A stretch of 58,299 bases of DNA. Origin: Acidobacteriota bacterium (lineage in GTDB: Bacteria; Acidobacteriota; Terriglobia; Versatilivoradales; Versatilivoraceae). Shown one piece after another: positions 1-8,509 of the stretch; position 1 is the stretch's first letter, and each line of letters begins with the position of its first letter. Made by a program: the position numbers and the translations under genes. The DNA is taken from contig JAPPDF010000095.1 of NCBI GenBank assembly GCA_028875575.1, positions 1-58,299 of the forward strand, given 5' to 3'. The notes under the pieces are model-generated. The model searched no databases and had not been told where the DNA came from. It saw only the letters and a list, made by a program, of their open reading frames with translations.

Positions 1-242
1 CCGCATTTCTCACCAGGGGGCATGATCATGGCGCAGGAATTTTCCCTTCAGCGCGTGCTCGCGACCGAAGAGCGTAGCGGTTTCTACGGTCGAGGGAGCC
101 TGTGCGCGCTGAAGGGAAAAGGACAAGCCAGGGCATGCCCAGCGCCGTCTGTTACCCGCAACCCCTTACATGGAGCCAATCAACGTACTGAAGATATACT
201 GCTTTTCATCATGCCACCAGCGACCTGGTGAGATATGCGGGC
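1..242 (+). mobile_element. MITE-like element, copy 1 (left end clipped by window)
   Basis: This is a short non-coding element with terminal inverted repeats. The right end reads TGAGATATGCGGGC (229-242), and the left end is CCGCATTTCTCA, lacking only the first two bases of GCCCGCATTTCTCA as seen in copy 2. A second copy lies at 37106-37350 in the opposite orientation and matches along almost its whole length, with scattered substitutions. It carries no transposase, so any movement would need a transposase acting in trans. It lies 28 bases beyond the stop codon of the propeller gene. No target-site duplication can be judged because the left flank is missing. Confidence 0.8.
40..120 (+). repeat. 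Internal fold of MITE copy 1
   Basis: An outer stem is formed by TTTTCCCTTCAGCGCG (40-55) and its perfect complement CGCGCTGAAGGGAAAA (105-120). Inside it, GCGACCG (61-67) can pair with CGGTCG (87-92), and CGTAG (73-77) pairs with CTACG (84-88). Copy 2 keeps the short stem; a two-base difference between the copies falls in its loop. A structured RNA or single-stranded DNA fold is plausible. Confidence 0.6.
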
Positions 243-270
243 GATACCCGCCAACCCGGAGGGAGAACGC

Positions 271-2502
271 CTACGGAACCTTGATGGTGGCCTTTCCCAG
301 GCCCAGGTTGCCGGCGGCATCGTAAACGCGCAGAGACACCACGTGCTCGCCCTTCTCGAAGGCCTGGGTGGTGACCCGGAACTCTTCCGTCCTGGAATCG
401 ATGATGCCGTCGGTCGAGTAAACGGATTTCCACTCGCCGCCATCGGTGGAGACATCGGCCCTGCGAAGACCGGAAACACCGTCCTCTACCCGGAAACGCA
501 CCACCGCCACGCCATCCCGTACCGTCCTGGACAGGATCTCAACCGCCGGAGGCGAGTTGTCGATAATGAAGGGCGCGCTGACCAATTCTCCGGACCTGGC
601 TATGGGGGCAGGGTTGGAGGGTGAGTCGCTGGCCACTATCCTGAGTCGATAGGAGCCGTCGGGAAGCGCTCCCGATTGGAGCGTGTAGTCTCGGCGGGGG
701 TGGTCCCGCACCAGCGGCTTCCAGTTCGACTCGCCGTCGCCCCGATAATGAATGGTGTATGCCAACTTGTCGCCGTTGGGATCCGAGGCATTCCAGGTGA
801 AGGACCGGGCCCCCCTTTGGAAGGCCCGCCGCGGCCGGATGGAAGCGGCGATGGGTTCGGGAATGGCCTTGGCCGCGCCCGAAATGTCGGCAGCCTCCCG
901 GTCGGAGGGAGAGACCGGGCGTGGATTGGATGACAGAGCCTCGCTCTTCAGGAACGCCACTCCTTGAGGCAGAATCCGGATGGACTTGACTTCCGGAGCC
1001 AGATTCTGCTGGAGATAGGGAATGACGACTCGACTCAGCTCGGGGGAAGCCTGGTTGGCAGTCTCCAACACCGCCCTGTACTGAATGTAGCGGGCCGGGG
1101 GGCTCTCAACCTTCTCCCCGGAAGCTTGCGTATAGGGCCTGGACCAGTCGCTCCAGGTTCGATCGGGTCGCCGGGTATTGCCGCTGCGAGTGAAGAGCTT
1201 CAGACCGGCGCCCTTGGGAACCTCGGCCTGCCAACTCACACTACCCCACCGCGAAACCACCGTCGAGTCCTGTACCTCCGACTCGAAACTGCCCTGAGAA
1301 TTGAGCCGGTTCCTGAGGCGATAGATCTTGGCAAGATTGCTGGTGCAGGCCACCAGGCCGTCTCCGGCGGGGATCAGGCGGGTGGTCTGTTCTTCGGTGG
1401 TCTCGATCAAAAGGGTCAGCTCTCTCTTGGGGGACAGGGAGTAAATTTTCCCCTTGTCCCCACTGGAGAAAAGGACGTTCCCTCCCTTGTCGAGATACAA
1501 CCCGTAAGCCGTCTCGGTGTTGGAAGACCACAGCGTCTCCACCGAACGGTCCTTCCCGATCCGGTGCAATCGACTCTTCAGCTTGCCCCGGCCGGTGGCG
1601 GGAGCACTCGCAACCACTGGAGCGGGAGTGGAGGTGGGGACGGTTTCGCCCTTGGATATATCGGAAAGCGACAGTGCCACGGTGACGGTCGGCGCGGCCG
1701 TGACGGACTTGGCCGGCACCGCCACAGCCGTCGCCCCGGTCTCGGTACCGCCGTTGACCGCAATCAGAAAGACCTCCCCCTCGGCGTTGACCTGAATGTC
1801 GTGCACCTCGTTCATCCCGGTGTCGTACAGCACGAAGGCCTTGCCGTCGGGTGCGATGCGGTAGACATAGCCTCTGGGATCGCTGCCCGCCAGCAGGTGA
1901 TTCTCAGGGTCGACCGCCAGGCAGATCACGTTGGTCTGGCCGGTGTCGTACAGTTCCCGGGCTTCTCCCTCCGGGCTGACCTTGAACACCCTTCCCTTGC
2001 TTCCGGTGGCCACGTAGAGGGCGCCGTCCCGGCCGAAAGCCAGGTCCCAGATAAAACGGTCGTCCGGATCGAAAAAGACCGAGGCTTCCCCTTCGGACGA
2101 TATCTTGTAGACCTTGCCATTGGGAGAGGTGGCCGCGTAGACGTTTTGCCGGGCGTCCAGCGCCAGCGCCAGAACGTCCAGCTCGGCGGAGTCGAAAAAG
2201 AGCGAAGACTTGCCCGATTCGTCAATCCTGAAGACCTTCCCGTCGTGCCCGGTTGCCACGTAGAGATGGCGGCTGCCGTCATAGACAGCCGACCAGATGA
2301 GGGCTTGATCCGAATCCAGCACCGAGTCGAATTGGCGGGCCAGCGCCAGCGTTCCGTCCTGGCGCAGCGAGAGTCCTCGCAGAGTGCCCTTGGAAAAGTC
2401 GCCGAAGGAAGAGGTCGTCCAGAACCGGGGATCGACGGCCAGGGCCGGCAAGCAGAGCAGCGGCAGAAGGCCAAGGCAGACTGTCCGCAATATCGTTTTC
2501 AT
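271..2502 (-). CDS. Secreted beta-propeller protein with Ig/Fn3-like C-terminus
   Basis: This 743-residue protein starts with a clear Sec signal peptide, with cleavage likely after the ALA near residue 22. Residues about 65-250 hold four or more repeats of roughly 45 residues of the type LYVATGHDGKVFRI, typical of NHL/SMP-30-like propellers. A Thr/Ala/Val-rich linker follows (about 255-315), then more propeller blades, a beta-rich region around 420-520, and two Ig/Fn3-like modules; one begins near DPNGDKLAYTIHYRG and the last near NSPPAVEIL. No catalytic motif was recognised. The gene lies 70 bases downstream of the S55 peptidase gene on the same strand, so the two are probably co-transcribed and may work together in the periplasm or at the surface. 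Function is unknown. Confidence 0.85.
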   Translation of the reverse strand: MKTILRTVCLGLLPLLCLPALAVDPRFWTTSSFGDFSKGTLRGLSLRQDGTLALARQFDSVLDSDQALIWSAVYDGSRHLYVATGHDGKVFRIDESGKSSLFFDSAELDVLALALDARQNVYAATSPNGKVYKISSEGEASVFFDPDDRFIWDLAFGRDGALYVATGSKGRVFKVSPEGEARELYDTGQTNVICLAVDPENHLLAGSDPRGYVYRIAPDGKAFVLYDTGMNEVHDIQVNAEGEVFLIAVNGGTETGATAVAVPAKSVTAAPTVTVALSLSDISKGETVPTSTPAPVVASAPATGRGKLKSRLHRIGKDRSVETLWSSNTETAYGLYLDKGGNVLFSSGDKGKIYSLSPKRELTLLIETTEEQTTRLIPAGDGLVACTSNLAKIYRLRNRLNSQGSFESEVQDSTVVSRWGSVSWQAEVPKGAGLKLFTRSGNTRRPDRTWSDWSRPYTQASGEKVESPPARYIQYRAVLETANQASPELSRVVIPYLQQNLAPEVKSIRILPQGVAFLKSEALSSNPRPVSPSDREAADISGAAKAIPEPIAASIRPRRAFQRGARSFTWNASDPNGDKLAYTIHYRGDGESNWKPLVRDHPRRDYTLQSGALPDGSYRLRIVASDSPSNPAPIARSGELVSAPFIIDNSPPAVEILSRTVRDGVAVVRFRVEDGVSGLRRADVSTDGGEWKSVYSTDGIIDSRTEEFRVTTQAFEKGEHVVSLRVYDAAGNLGLGKATIKVP

Positions 2503-2572
2503 TCAGACTCCATTTCGAATCTGACGGGCCCCCACCGATTGGCATCAGGCGCGGACCGGAGAGAACGTGTCC

Positions 2573-4501
2573 TCAATGGACCACCTTGAGCGTCAGGGTG
2601 CGACGGCCCTGGACCACGAAGGGCATGGACGGCAACTCGTATTCATACAGGTTCGAGGCACCCATCACCGTCAGGCTGCTGCTGGCGCTTCTGGCCGAGA
2701 CCAACACCTGTCGAAACGAGGGCGGAAGGCTGGAAAATTCTTCACCATGCAGCAGGACCGCGGGTTCCGGCCGCTGTAATCGGACGTAGACCCGATCGTT
2801 CTTGCGCAGATTGTTGATGGCCCGGATCAGGTGGTCCAGGTCACGGGGGACGAACCTCCTGCCCACCATCTGGTTTTCGGCCGTGGTCATGGTTGAGCCG
2901 TCGGCAACCGTGACCAGCAGCATTCCCTCCGAAATATCCTCGGGTACCGGAATTGGAAATTTCTCCTCATGTTCTTCGCCGTTGGGCTTGCGAAACACCG
3001 CCGACAGCATGGCGGTTTCTCCGGGTTTGACCGATTCCCGGTTGGGCCAGACCCGCTCCAGGCGCCCGGTCCTCTTTTCATCGCTGGAGGTGATGTCGAC
3101 GGAAATCTCCTCGATGTCGACTCCCTCAAAGCCACTTCCCAGGATATAGCCGAGTGGCCGTCCCACCGCCATGGAGGCAAACAGCTGGGAGTTGGTGTCT
3201 CCGGAAAAGAGATTTTCAACCCGCACATCGGGACGGTCCTTGAGACGGATTCTGCCCTGAACCTTCAGCGTTGATTCTCCCAGCGCCCGTTCCTGGGAAA
3301 CAATGGTGCTGAAAACGGTGAAGTTGGTCAGAAAAGGCGTCAGGAGACGGTCGTTGACCAGCTCGAACCGGAAGGTACGGGAGGAGTTTCGGCTCGAGGT
3401 GAGGTTGATGACCAGCGGAATCAGCTTGGGAGTCTGGCCGATGGTCCCAAACAGACCCTGGGACCGGTCCTGGGTGATCGACCCGACCAGATCGGTTGGC
3501 ACCGCGATCTTGAAGGAGCTGTTCAGGTTGGGAAGGAGCGAAACCACCTGGGCCTTGGAGACCGGAAGATCGACGGGACCCAATGAAAACCAGGGATGCC
3601 CGAAGGCATAGATCTTGTCCCCCTCGCGGTGAGTCACCGTCCCGGAGGCGCTGGCTCCGAATCCCATATCTCCTCTCATCAACTGGACGGCGATCGACGA
3701 ACCCGGGACAACATCGGACCCGTCAGCCAACTCCCCGCCGACCTCTCCTGAAACCGCCCCCCCACCCTGCAACACCCTCATCCCGTAGGGCGCCAGAGCG
3801 CCTCCCAGAACAGCGGCCGCTTCGGCCGCCACTCCCGACAGAACCAGGGGCGTGTCGATATAGCGAAACAAGTGGCCGGCCAGAGGCTTCAAGGGAGATG
3901 CGCCCGCCAGCGCTTCCGAGACGGCAAAAACGGGAGCGGTCCCGGAATGGGGAGCAGACAGGATCCCGGGGCCTCGTATCCCAAGCGTACGGTGAGGAGC
4001 GATCGAGGAGACCTCGATCACAATGGGGTCGCCCCGAACCGGCTCATCCGACTGCTCGAAGGTGTCGACCAGCTGCTCGATGGGAGTGACGCCTGCCACT
4101 GCTTCCTTGGAGAAGGGGAAGGAGAAGGACACGGCCCCGATCAGCCGGCCGTCGACGTAGACCGGGCTCCCGCTCATGCCGCCCATCACTCCGGTCTTTT
4201 CCAGGGGGCCCCCGGAAAGGCGGGCCAGAATGGCGTGCTGGCGGGGGCTGATGTTCTTGAGAACTCCCAGAACTTCCGCCTCGAATTCTTCAACCTCGGT
4301 CCCCCGAAAGACGGTTTTCCCGATACCCTTCATGCCCGGCTTGACCTCATCCAGGGGCATGAAGTTGCGGTCTTGGCCCTCAGGCCCCGCATGCAGGGCG
4401 AGGGTGAGCAGGAGCGGCAGGGCCACGCCCGCTACGCAGCGCCTCCAAGTCCATCCGGATCGGACGGCACGCTCGAACCGTTGGAAACGGAAAGATTTCA
4501 T
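2573..4501 (-). CDS. SpoIVB-like peptidase S55 domain protein
   Basis: This is a roughly 642-residue exported protein. The hydrophobic stretch VAGVALPLLLTLALHA near the N-terminus is a signal peptide or anchor. The GMSGSPVYVDGRLIGAV segment (about residues 108-124) matches the serine motif of S55 (SpoIVB) peptidases. A later YAFGHPW motif may supply the catalytic His. In SpoIVB itself the His precedes the Ser, so the order here looks rearranged. S55 proteins are self-cleaving serine peptidases that act in signalling across a membrane; non-sporulating bacteria carry longer homologues of unknown role. An upstream GTG at 4531 would add ten residues; the ATG at 4501 is preferred, although neither has a strong ribosome binding site. 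It is first gene of a pair with the propeller protein. Confidence 0.8.
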   Translation of the reverse strand: MKSFRFQRFERAVRSGWTWRRCVAGVALPLLLTLALHAGPEGQDRNFMPLDEVKPGMKGIGKTVFRGTEVEEFEAEVLGVLKNISPRQHAILARLSGGPLEKTGVMGGMSGSPVYVDGRLIGAVSFSFPFSKEAVAGVTPIEQLVDTFEQSDEPVRGDPIVIEVSSIAPHRTLGIRGPGILSAPHSGTAPVFAVSEALAGASPLKPLAGHLFRYIDTPLVLSGVAAEAAAVLGGALAPYGMRVLQGGGAVSGEVGGELADGSDVVPGSSIAVQLMRGDMGFGASASGTVTHREGDKIYAFGHPWFSLGPVDLPVSKAQVVSLLPNLNSSFKIAVPTDLVGSITQDRSQGLFGTIGQTPKLIPLVINLTSSRNSSRTFRFELVNDRLLTPFLTNFTVFSTIVSQERALGESTLKVQGRIRLKDRPDVRVENLFSGDTNSQLFASMAVGRPLGYILGSGFEGVDIEEISVDITSSDEKRTGRLERVWPNRESVKPGETAMLSAVFRKPNGEEHEEKFPIPVPEDISEGMLLVTVADGSTMTTAENQMVGRRFVPRDLDHLIRAINNLRKNDRVYVRLQRPEPAVLLHGEEFSSLPPSFRQVLVSARSASSSLTVMGASNLYEYELPSMPFVVQGRRTLTLKVVH

Positions 4502-4774
4502 GGAACCGTTGCGTCTTTCGTTTCGGAGCACAATTGAAACCGTGAGGCCGAAGGGGATGTCTCCGACCCCACCCCAGGCGCGGAATTATAGCAGAACCCT
4601 ATCGAGCGGGCGGCCGCAACCGGACGGCGAGACCGGTCCTCAGGGCGTTCCCCTACAACAGGTTCCGGCAACCGAACCGGCCCGAGTTCACCTGTGACCC
4701 CGATCATTCGGGGTGAAACTTCCTCACGGTTGTGGTAACTAAAGCCAAGCTAATTCAAGCAAAGGCGGGAGGCA

Positions 4775-5419
4775 ATGGGACAGCAGTCGGGCCAATCCGA
4801 AACCGTCGCAACCCCGATTCCCTTCACGGGGTATGTCCTGGCAGGTGGCCAAAGCACCCGAATGGGCCGGGACAAGGCTTTGCTTGAATTTGGAGGACGG
4901 CCTCTGATCCAGTCCGCAGTGAGTCTCCTGAAGGCATTGACCAAGCGAGTCGTGATCCTCGGTCCTGCAGAGAAATACGGCTTTCTGGGCTTACCCGTTT
5001 TCCCCGACCTGGTGCCCTCGCGCGGACCTCTCAGCGCCATCTACACCGGCCTGGAGCGTTCGGGAACGGCCGTCAACCTCTTTCTGGCCTGTGACATGCC
5101 CTTGATGGAAGAAACCTTCCTGAAGCTGCTGCTGGAACGGGCTCCCCTGGCCGACGCCGTCCTGATGCGCCTGGACGACGGCAGCCTGGAACCCCTGTGC
5201 GCCGTCTACAATCGCTCCAGTCTTCCGACGGTCAAAGCCAACTACGGGAGACAGAGATTCAAGCTTTCCGACCTGTTCCCCGGTTTGAGGACCCACTACC
5301 TTGCCGAGGCCGATTTGCGGGATTCGGGATTGGATCGCAGGATCTTCACGAACCTCAACCATCCCGCGGACCTGGTACAGTGGGGGCTGCTTCAGTCAAG
5401 TGCAAAAGTGAAACGGTGA
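4775..5419 (+). CDS. mobA: Molybdenum cofactor guanylyltransferase MobA
   Basis: MobA transfers GMP from GTP to molybdopterin cofactor, giving the MGD form used by DMSO-reductase family enzymes. The 214-residue protein has the nucleotide-binding signature LAGGQSTRMGRDKALLEFGG near residues 17-36, followed by LACDMP near residue 106, as in the family. A GGGAGG ribosome binding site precedes the ATG. The gene is alone on this strand and divergent from the S55 gene; moaA lies about 20 kb away, so molybdopterin genes are scattered. A short CCCCGA/TCGGGG hairpin (4698-4713) lies upstream, but no function can be given to it. Confidence 0.92.
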   Translation: MGQQSGQSETVATPIPFTGYVLAGGQSTRMGRDKALLEFGGRPLIQSAVSLLKALTKRVVILGPAEKYGFLGLPVFPDLVPSRGPLSAIYTGLERSGTAVNLFLACDMPLMEETFLKLLLERAPLADAVLMRLDDGSLEPLCAVYNRSSLPTVKANYGRQRFKLSDLFPGLRTHYLAEADLRDSGLDRRIFTNLNHPADLVQWGLLQSSAKVKR

Positions 5420-5446
5420 ACAGCGGTGTCGCGCAGGGAAAGGGGG

Positions 5447-5689
5447 TTACTTTATCTGATCCAGCAATTCTGCTTTGCTGATTTCGAGATGGCTGGCAAT
5501 TTCCGTCAGGATGGCATTGGGTGTTCCAATGCGGAGGTTCTTGTGTCGTGGAATCGTAATGTGATGAGTACCCTTAGCTGTAGTTCGCGTCAACCGCTGG
5601 TGGCTTCCCGTCTGGCGAGTCTGCTTATAACCGAACCGACTGAGCTTGCGGGCAAGGTAGTCGCCGCTCAGGTCCCTGGACAACTTCAT
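5447..5689 (-). CDS. hicA: HicA-family toxin (mRNA interferase)
   Basis: This 80-residue protein has the HicA/YcfA fold signature: an early KLSRFGYKQTRQTGSHQ segment with the Gly-Ser-His catalytic motif and a following HHITIPRH strand. HicA toxins are ribosome-independent RNases neutralised by HicB. The start overlaps the hicB stop by four bases (ATGA), indicating translational coupling. The order here is hicB then hicA, the less common arrangement. Confidence 0.88.
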   Translation of the reverse strand: MKLSRDLSGDYLARKLSRFGYKQTRQTGSHQRLTRTTAKGTHHITIPRHKNLRIGTPNAILTEIASHLEISKAELLDQIK

Positions 5690-5895
5690 ACGGCAATAAC
5701 TTCATCACGCACGAAATGGAGCACGATGAGCTTGGGACATTCGCCCTTCTCAAAGTGGCACTCGGTCGCATCGCGTACAGCGGAGCGTAGCTCTTCCAGA
5801 GTGTCGGCCTCAGTGAAAATAGGGGCAGACAGTGCTCTGGCTTCGTAACCGCCTTCCGGAGATTCCCGAACGGAAAAAATGATTTCCTCAGCCAT
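5686..5895 (-). CDS. hicB: HicB-like antitoxin (short form)
   Basis: This 69-residue protein has the HicB partial RNase-H-like pattern: a first strand IIFSVRESPEGGYEARAL, then FTEADTLEELRSAVRDA. It should bind and inhibit the adjacent HicA. It lacks a C-terminal ribbon-helix-helix or HTH DNA-binding domain, so it may neutralise the toxin without acting as repressor itself. It overlaps hicA by four bases. Confidence 0.82.
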   Translation of the reverse strand: MAEEIIFSVRESPEGGYEARALSAPIFTEADTLEELRSAVRDATECHFEKGECPKLIVLHFVRDEVIAV

Positions 5896-5905
5896 TTCGC
5901 ACTCT

Positions 5906-6157
5906 TCAGTCGATTCGACCTGATGCTACCAAACTTTCCGGTTTGAAGCAGACTTCAGCCTTTGCTCTTATTGTGGGACAACCGCTTACTTCCCCTATGA
6001 TCCGCAGTTGTACTGGCTGCCACGCCCAATAATTTTCCAACGGAAGAGCGACAAATCCCTCCGGTTGCCCGTCATATTGGGTGATCTCAAGGTACTTTCC
6101 GAGTGTGAAAAGCTCGGCTTCGACCACTTGCTCCACCGTCATTCCTGTAGCCCTCAC
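5906..6157 (-). CDS. Unrecognised small protein upstream of hicBA
   Basis: This 83-codon frame has a start overlapping the glycosyltransferase stop and an end 10 bases before hicB. A second in-frame ATG at 6142 gives MTVEQVVEAELF. No family was recognised. The base composition is less GC-rich than the neighbours, like that of hicBA, so it may have arrived with that module. It could be real or fortuitous; the junction spacing is the main support. Confidence 0.35.
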   Translation of the reverse strand: MRATGMTVEQVVEAELFTLGKYLEITQYDGQPEGFVALPLENYWAWQPVQLRIIGEVSGCPTIRAKAEVCFKPESLVASGRID

Positions 6158-7797
6158 TCCGCCTTATGCCGGATCCTGAGAATGCTGCGGGATTGGTATT
6201 CCCTGCGCCCTTCTACCTGGTTTCGGGCGAAGAATCCCTTGGACTCAAAGTCGGGCGAGCTCACAAAGAAAGCTTCCCCTCCCCTCGGATAGTGCACGTC
6301 GCCTTCGGAATAGACGATCCGGGCCGGGCTGTTCAGGTAGAAGCCCAGCCCGTAGGCCACATTGCGCGAGATCCCGTAGACGAACAGGGGTTGATCCCGG
6401 AATCCCTCCTCTTCCTGAAGGTAGGTCGCCAGTTGGCGGGAGGACTCGGCGGCATCCACCTGAGGGAAGACTCCCCCTGTGACCAGAATCACAGCCAGGG
6501 CAACCGCCGCCAGGTAACAGGACACCGAGGCCGTTCGCTGGCGGCGCCAGTAGAACAGCAGGGCAAGCAAGCCCGTGCCCGCCAGCAGCCCGGAGGCGGC
6601 GCTCGCCAGCGACTCCACCGGCAGGTTCAGCCGGGTGGCGTAGAAGGGCAATGCCAGGCCCGTCACAACCAGGCACAGGGGCTGATAGAAAAAGAAGTCC
6701 TTGAACCAGGGGGGGCGGGCGTCTCCCGGGTCGGGCTTCAGCCAGAGCCGGACCTGGTGGCCGATGAGCAGGGCGATGGCGGGAGCCGCCGGCAACAGGT
6801 ACCCCGGCAACTTGGATCGGGAGAGGGAAAAGACCACCAGGGGTGTGAGCAGCCACAGCCACAGGAAGAGATCCTGGGCCGCGGCAAGCGAGCGCCAGCG
6901 GTCCCCGCGTCGAAAAAGGCCCCGGGCCGACGGAATCAGTTGCAGACTCCAGGGGAAAACCCCGATCAGGGCAACCGCCGGAAAGAACCAGAACGGCTGG
7001 GGGTGCTCATAGCGGTCGGTAAAGAAACGTTCCAAATTGTGACGGATCAGGAATTCCTCCACGAATCCCCAGCCATTGGCCAGGGTGCACAATCCGTACC
7101 AGGGCAGGACCACCGCCAGCAGGACCAGGACTCCGGTAACCGGCCTGAACCTGGCCGCCAGCTCCATTCGACCGGTGACCCCCAGAAAAACAGCCAGGCT
7201 GACCAGGGGCAGAACCAGGCCGGCCGGTCCCTTGGCCAGAGTCGCCAGTCCCAGGAACGCGTAGAAGACCAGCAGCAACCCCCGCTGCGAACCGGAAGCG
7301 GACGGTTCCCGCCAGAGCCCCTTTCCGCCAAACAACAGGAAGAACAAGGCAGTCCAGGCTACCGCCATGGCTGCCGAGAACACCATGTCCGTGGAGGCTG
7401 CCCGAGCCAGGGAGAAATAGAGAATCGAAGCGGCCAGGATGAGACAGGAGAACAGGCCCTCCAGGGAGCCCTCCCGCTGCCTGCCCACCAGGTAAACGCA
7501 AAACACGCCCAGCACGGCAGCCAGCGCCGATGGCAGCCGGGCGCCGAACTCGTTGACTCCGAAGAGCCAATAGGTTGCCGACGTCGCCCAGTAATAGAGA
7601 ACCGGCTTTTCCAGCCAGGGGTCTCCGAAGTAGCGAGGGGTCACAAAGTCGCCCGAGACCAGCATTTCTCGGGCGACCTGAGCGTAGCGCGGCTCATCCG
7701 GACCCACCAGCCCCAGACCGCCCAGACTCAGAAAGAACTGGACCCAGACGAACCCGAGAATCAAAAGCAGGTGGCTGGGTTGAATTCTTCGGAACAC
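6154..7797 (-). CDS. ArnT/PMT-like membrane glycosyltransferase
   Basis: This polytopic membrane protein of about 547 residues belongs to the GT39/GT83 (PMT_2) superfamily, which transfers sugars from polyprenyl-phosphate donors to lipid A, protein or glycan acceptors. The diagnostic N-terminal motif GPDEPRYAQVAREM contains the Asp-Glu pair of the first periplasmic loop, and it is followed by PWLEKPVLYYW. About ten further hydrophobic segments follow, then a soluble C-terminal tail. The open frame extends upstream to 8103, but that part is low-complexity and runs across the zinc-ribbon gene, so the true start is placed near the GTG at 7797, before RRIQPSHLLLILGF. No strong ribosome binding site decides it. 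The acceptor is unknown. Confidence 0.82.
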   Translation of the reverse strand: MFRRIQPSHLLLILGFVWVQFFLSLGGLGLVGPDEPRYAQVAREMLVSGDFVTPRYFGDPWLEKPVLYYWATSATYWLFGVNEFGARLPSALAAVLGVFCVYLVGRQREGSLEGLFSCLILAASILYFSLARAASTDMVFSAAMAVAWTALFFLLFGGKGLWREPSASGSQRGLLLVFYAFLGLATLAKGPAGLVLPLVSLAVFLGVTGRMELAARFRPVTGVLVLLAVVLPWYGLCTLANGWGFVEEFLIRHNLERFFTDRYEHPQPFWFFPAVALIGVFPWSLQLIPSARGLFRRGDRWRSLAAAQDLFLWLWLLTPLVVFSLSRSKLPGYLLPAAPAIALLIGHQVRLWLKPDPGDARPPWFKDFFFYQPLCLVVTGLALPFYATRLNLPVESLASAASGLLAGTGLLALLFYWRRQRTASVSCYLAAVALAVILVTGGVFPQVDAAESSRQLATYLQEEEGFRDQPLFVYGISRNVAYGLGFYLNSPARIVYSEGDVHYPRGGEAFFVSSPDFESKGFFARNQVEGRREYQSRSILRIRHKAE

Positions 7798-7834
7798 GTT
7801 TACTGGAAAGAAGTTATGACGGCCAGGTGCCAGG

Positions 7835-8020
7835 TTAGTAGTAGTCTGAGCAGGACATGTAGTAGCCGCACTTGGGGCACCGCAGCTTGCAGTGGTCGGG
7901 CTGCAACTCCAAACCGCACTGAGGACAGAACTGGCTGGGATCCTTTTGCCGGTTGGGTAGCGCCGGCAGACGTTCCCGGGAAGTACCCTTTTGCGGAAGG
8001 TGTGGGGGATAGGAATCCAA
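7835..8020 (-). CDS. Small zinc-ribbon protein
   Basis: This 61-residue protein is small but convincing. Its C-terminal half, FCPQCGLELQPDHC followed by CPKCGYYMSCSDYY, has paired CxxC motifs suited to one zinc ion, and the terminal SCSD(F/Y)Y pattern recurs in many small bacterial zinc-ribbon proteins. The first 30 residues are not recognisable and the start could be later. It lies between trxA and the glycosyltransferase on the same strand. The function is unknown. Confidence 0.65.
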   Translation of the reverse strand: MDSYPPHLPQKGTSRERLPALPNRQKDPSQFCPQCGLELQPDHCKLRCPKCGYYMSCSDYY

Positions 8021-8109
8021 AGAAGTGATTGCCGGCTTCCGGGATTCTGAGACCGAACGCCAGACCTGCAGCCGGAGGCCTGGCGATTGCTGACCGTCCG
8101 CACCCGAGC

Positions 8110-8439
8110 CTATTGCAGGTGCGGATCGATCATCTTTTCAAATTCCGACTTGGGCATGGCGCCAAGCAAGTTGCCAACCACCTGCCCATCCTTGAGAAGC
8201 AGGATCGTGGGGATGCTGCGAATGCCGTACTTGGAGGCGACCACCGGGTTATGGTCGGTATTGACCTTTCCCACCTTCACTTTCCCGGCGTAGGCGCCAG
8301 CCAGCTCCTCAATGATGGGACCCACCATCCGGCAGGGGCCACACCAGGGAGCCCAGAAATCCACCAGCACGGGCTGATCGGCCTGCAGGGCCTCCGCGTC
8401 AAAATTGGCATCGGTAAATTCCACTACGTTTTCACTCAT
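8110..8439 (-). CDS. trxA: Thioredoxin
   Basis: This is a general cytoplasmic thiol-disulfide reductant of 109 residues, the usual thioredoxin length. The active site is FWAPWCGPCRM (WCGPC) and the cis-proline motif is IRSIPTILL. The ATG at 8439 was chosen because AGGAAGGAG lies just upstream on that strand; an earlier in-frame start at 8475 would add twelve residues that do not belong to the fold. Confidence 0.95.
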   Translation of the reverse strand: MSENVVEFTDANFDAEALQADQPVLVDFWAPWCGPCRMVGPIIEELAGAYAGKVKVGKVNTDHNPVVASKYGIRSIPTILLLKDGQVVGNLLGAMPKSEFEKMIDPHLQ

Positions 8440-8509
8440 CGTTTCGCCTGCTCCTTCCTGAGATAGTTGCGTCAACGCACCCTAGTCTTGCCCCCGTCCC
8501 CGGCGCTTG

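Noticed and set aside
22-231. Open frame beginning MIMAQEFSLQRVL inside the MITE, with a similar frame in copy 2
   Set aside because: Aligned substitutions between the copies nearly all change amino acids and an indel shifts the end, so there is no sign of selection on a protein; the conservation is explained by the DNA element.
964-2589. Long plus-strand open frame opposite the propeller gene
   Set aside because: Its translation is Gly/Arg/Gln-rich without family features and it is the antisense shadow of a well-supported gene.
4698-4713. CCCCGA-TCAT-TCGGGG hairpin upstream of mobA as a riboswitch or terminator
   Set aside because: Only a 6-bp stem, with no T-run and no further conserved structure around it.
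6166-8028. 620-codon plus-strand frame opposite the glycosyltransferase
   Set aside because: A Gln/Gly/Arg-rich antisense shadow of a clear membrane protein.
7798-8103. N-terminal extension of the glycosyltransferase
   Set aside because: About 100 residues of low-quality sequence that overlap the zinc-ribbon gene in another frame; the family begins at the first membrane helix.
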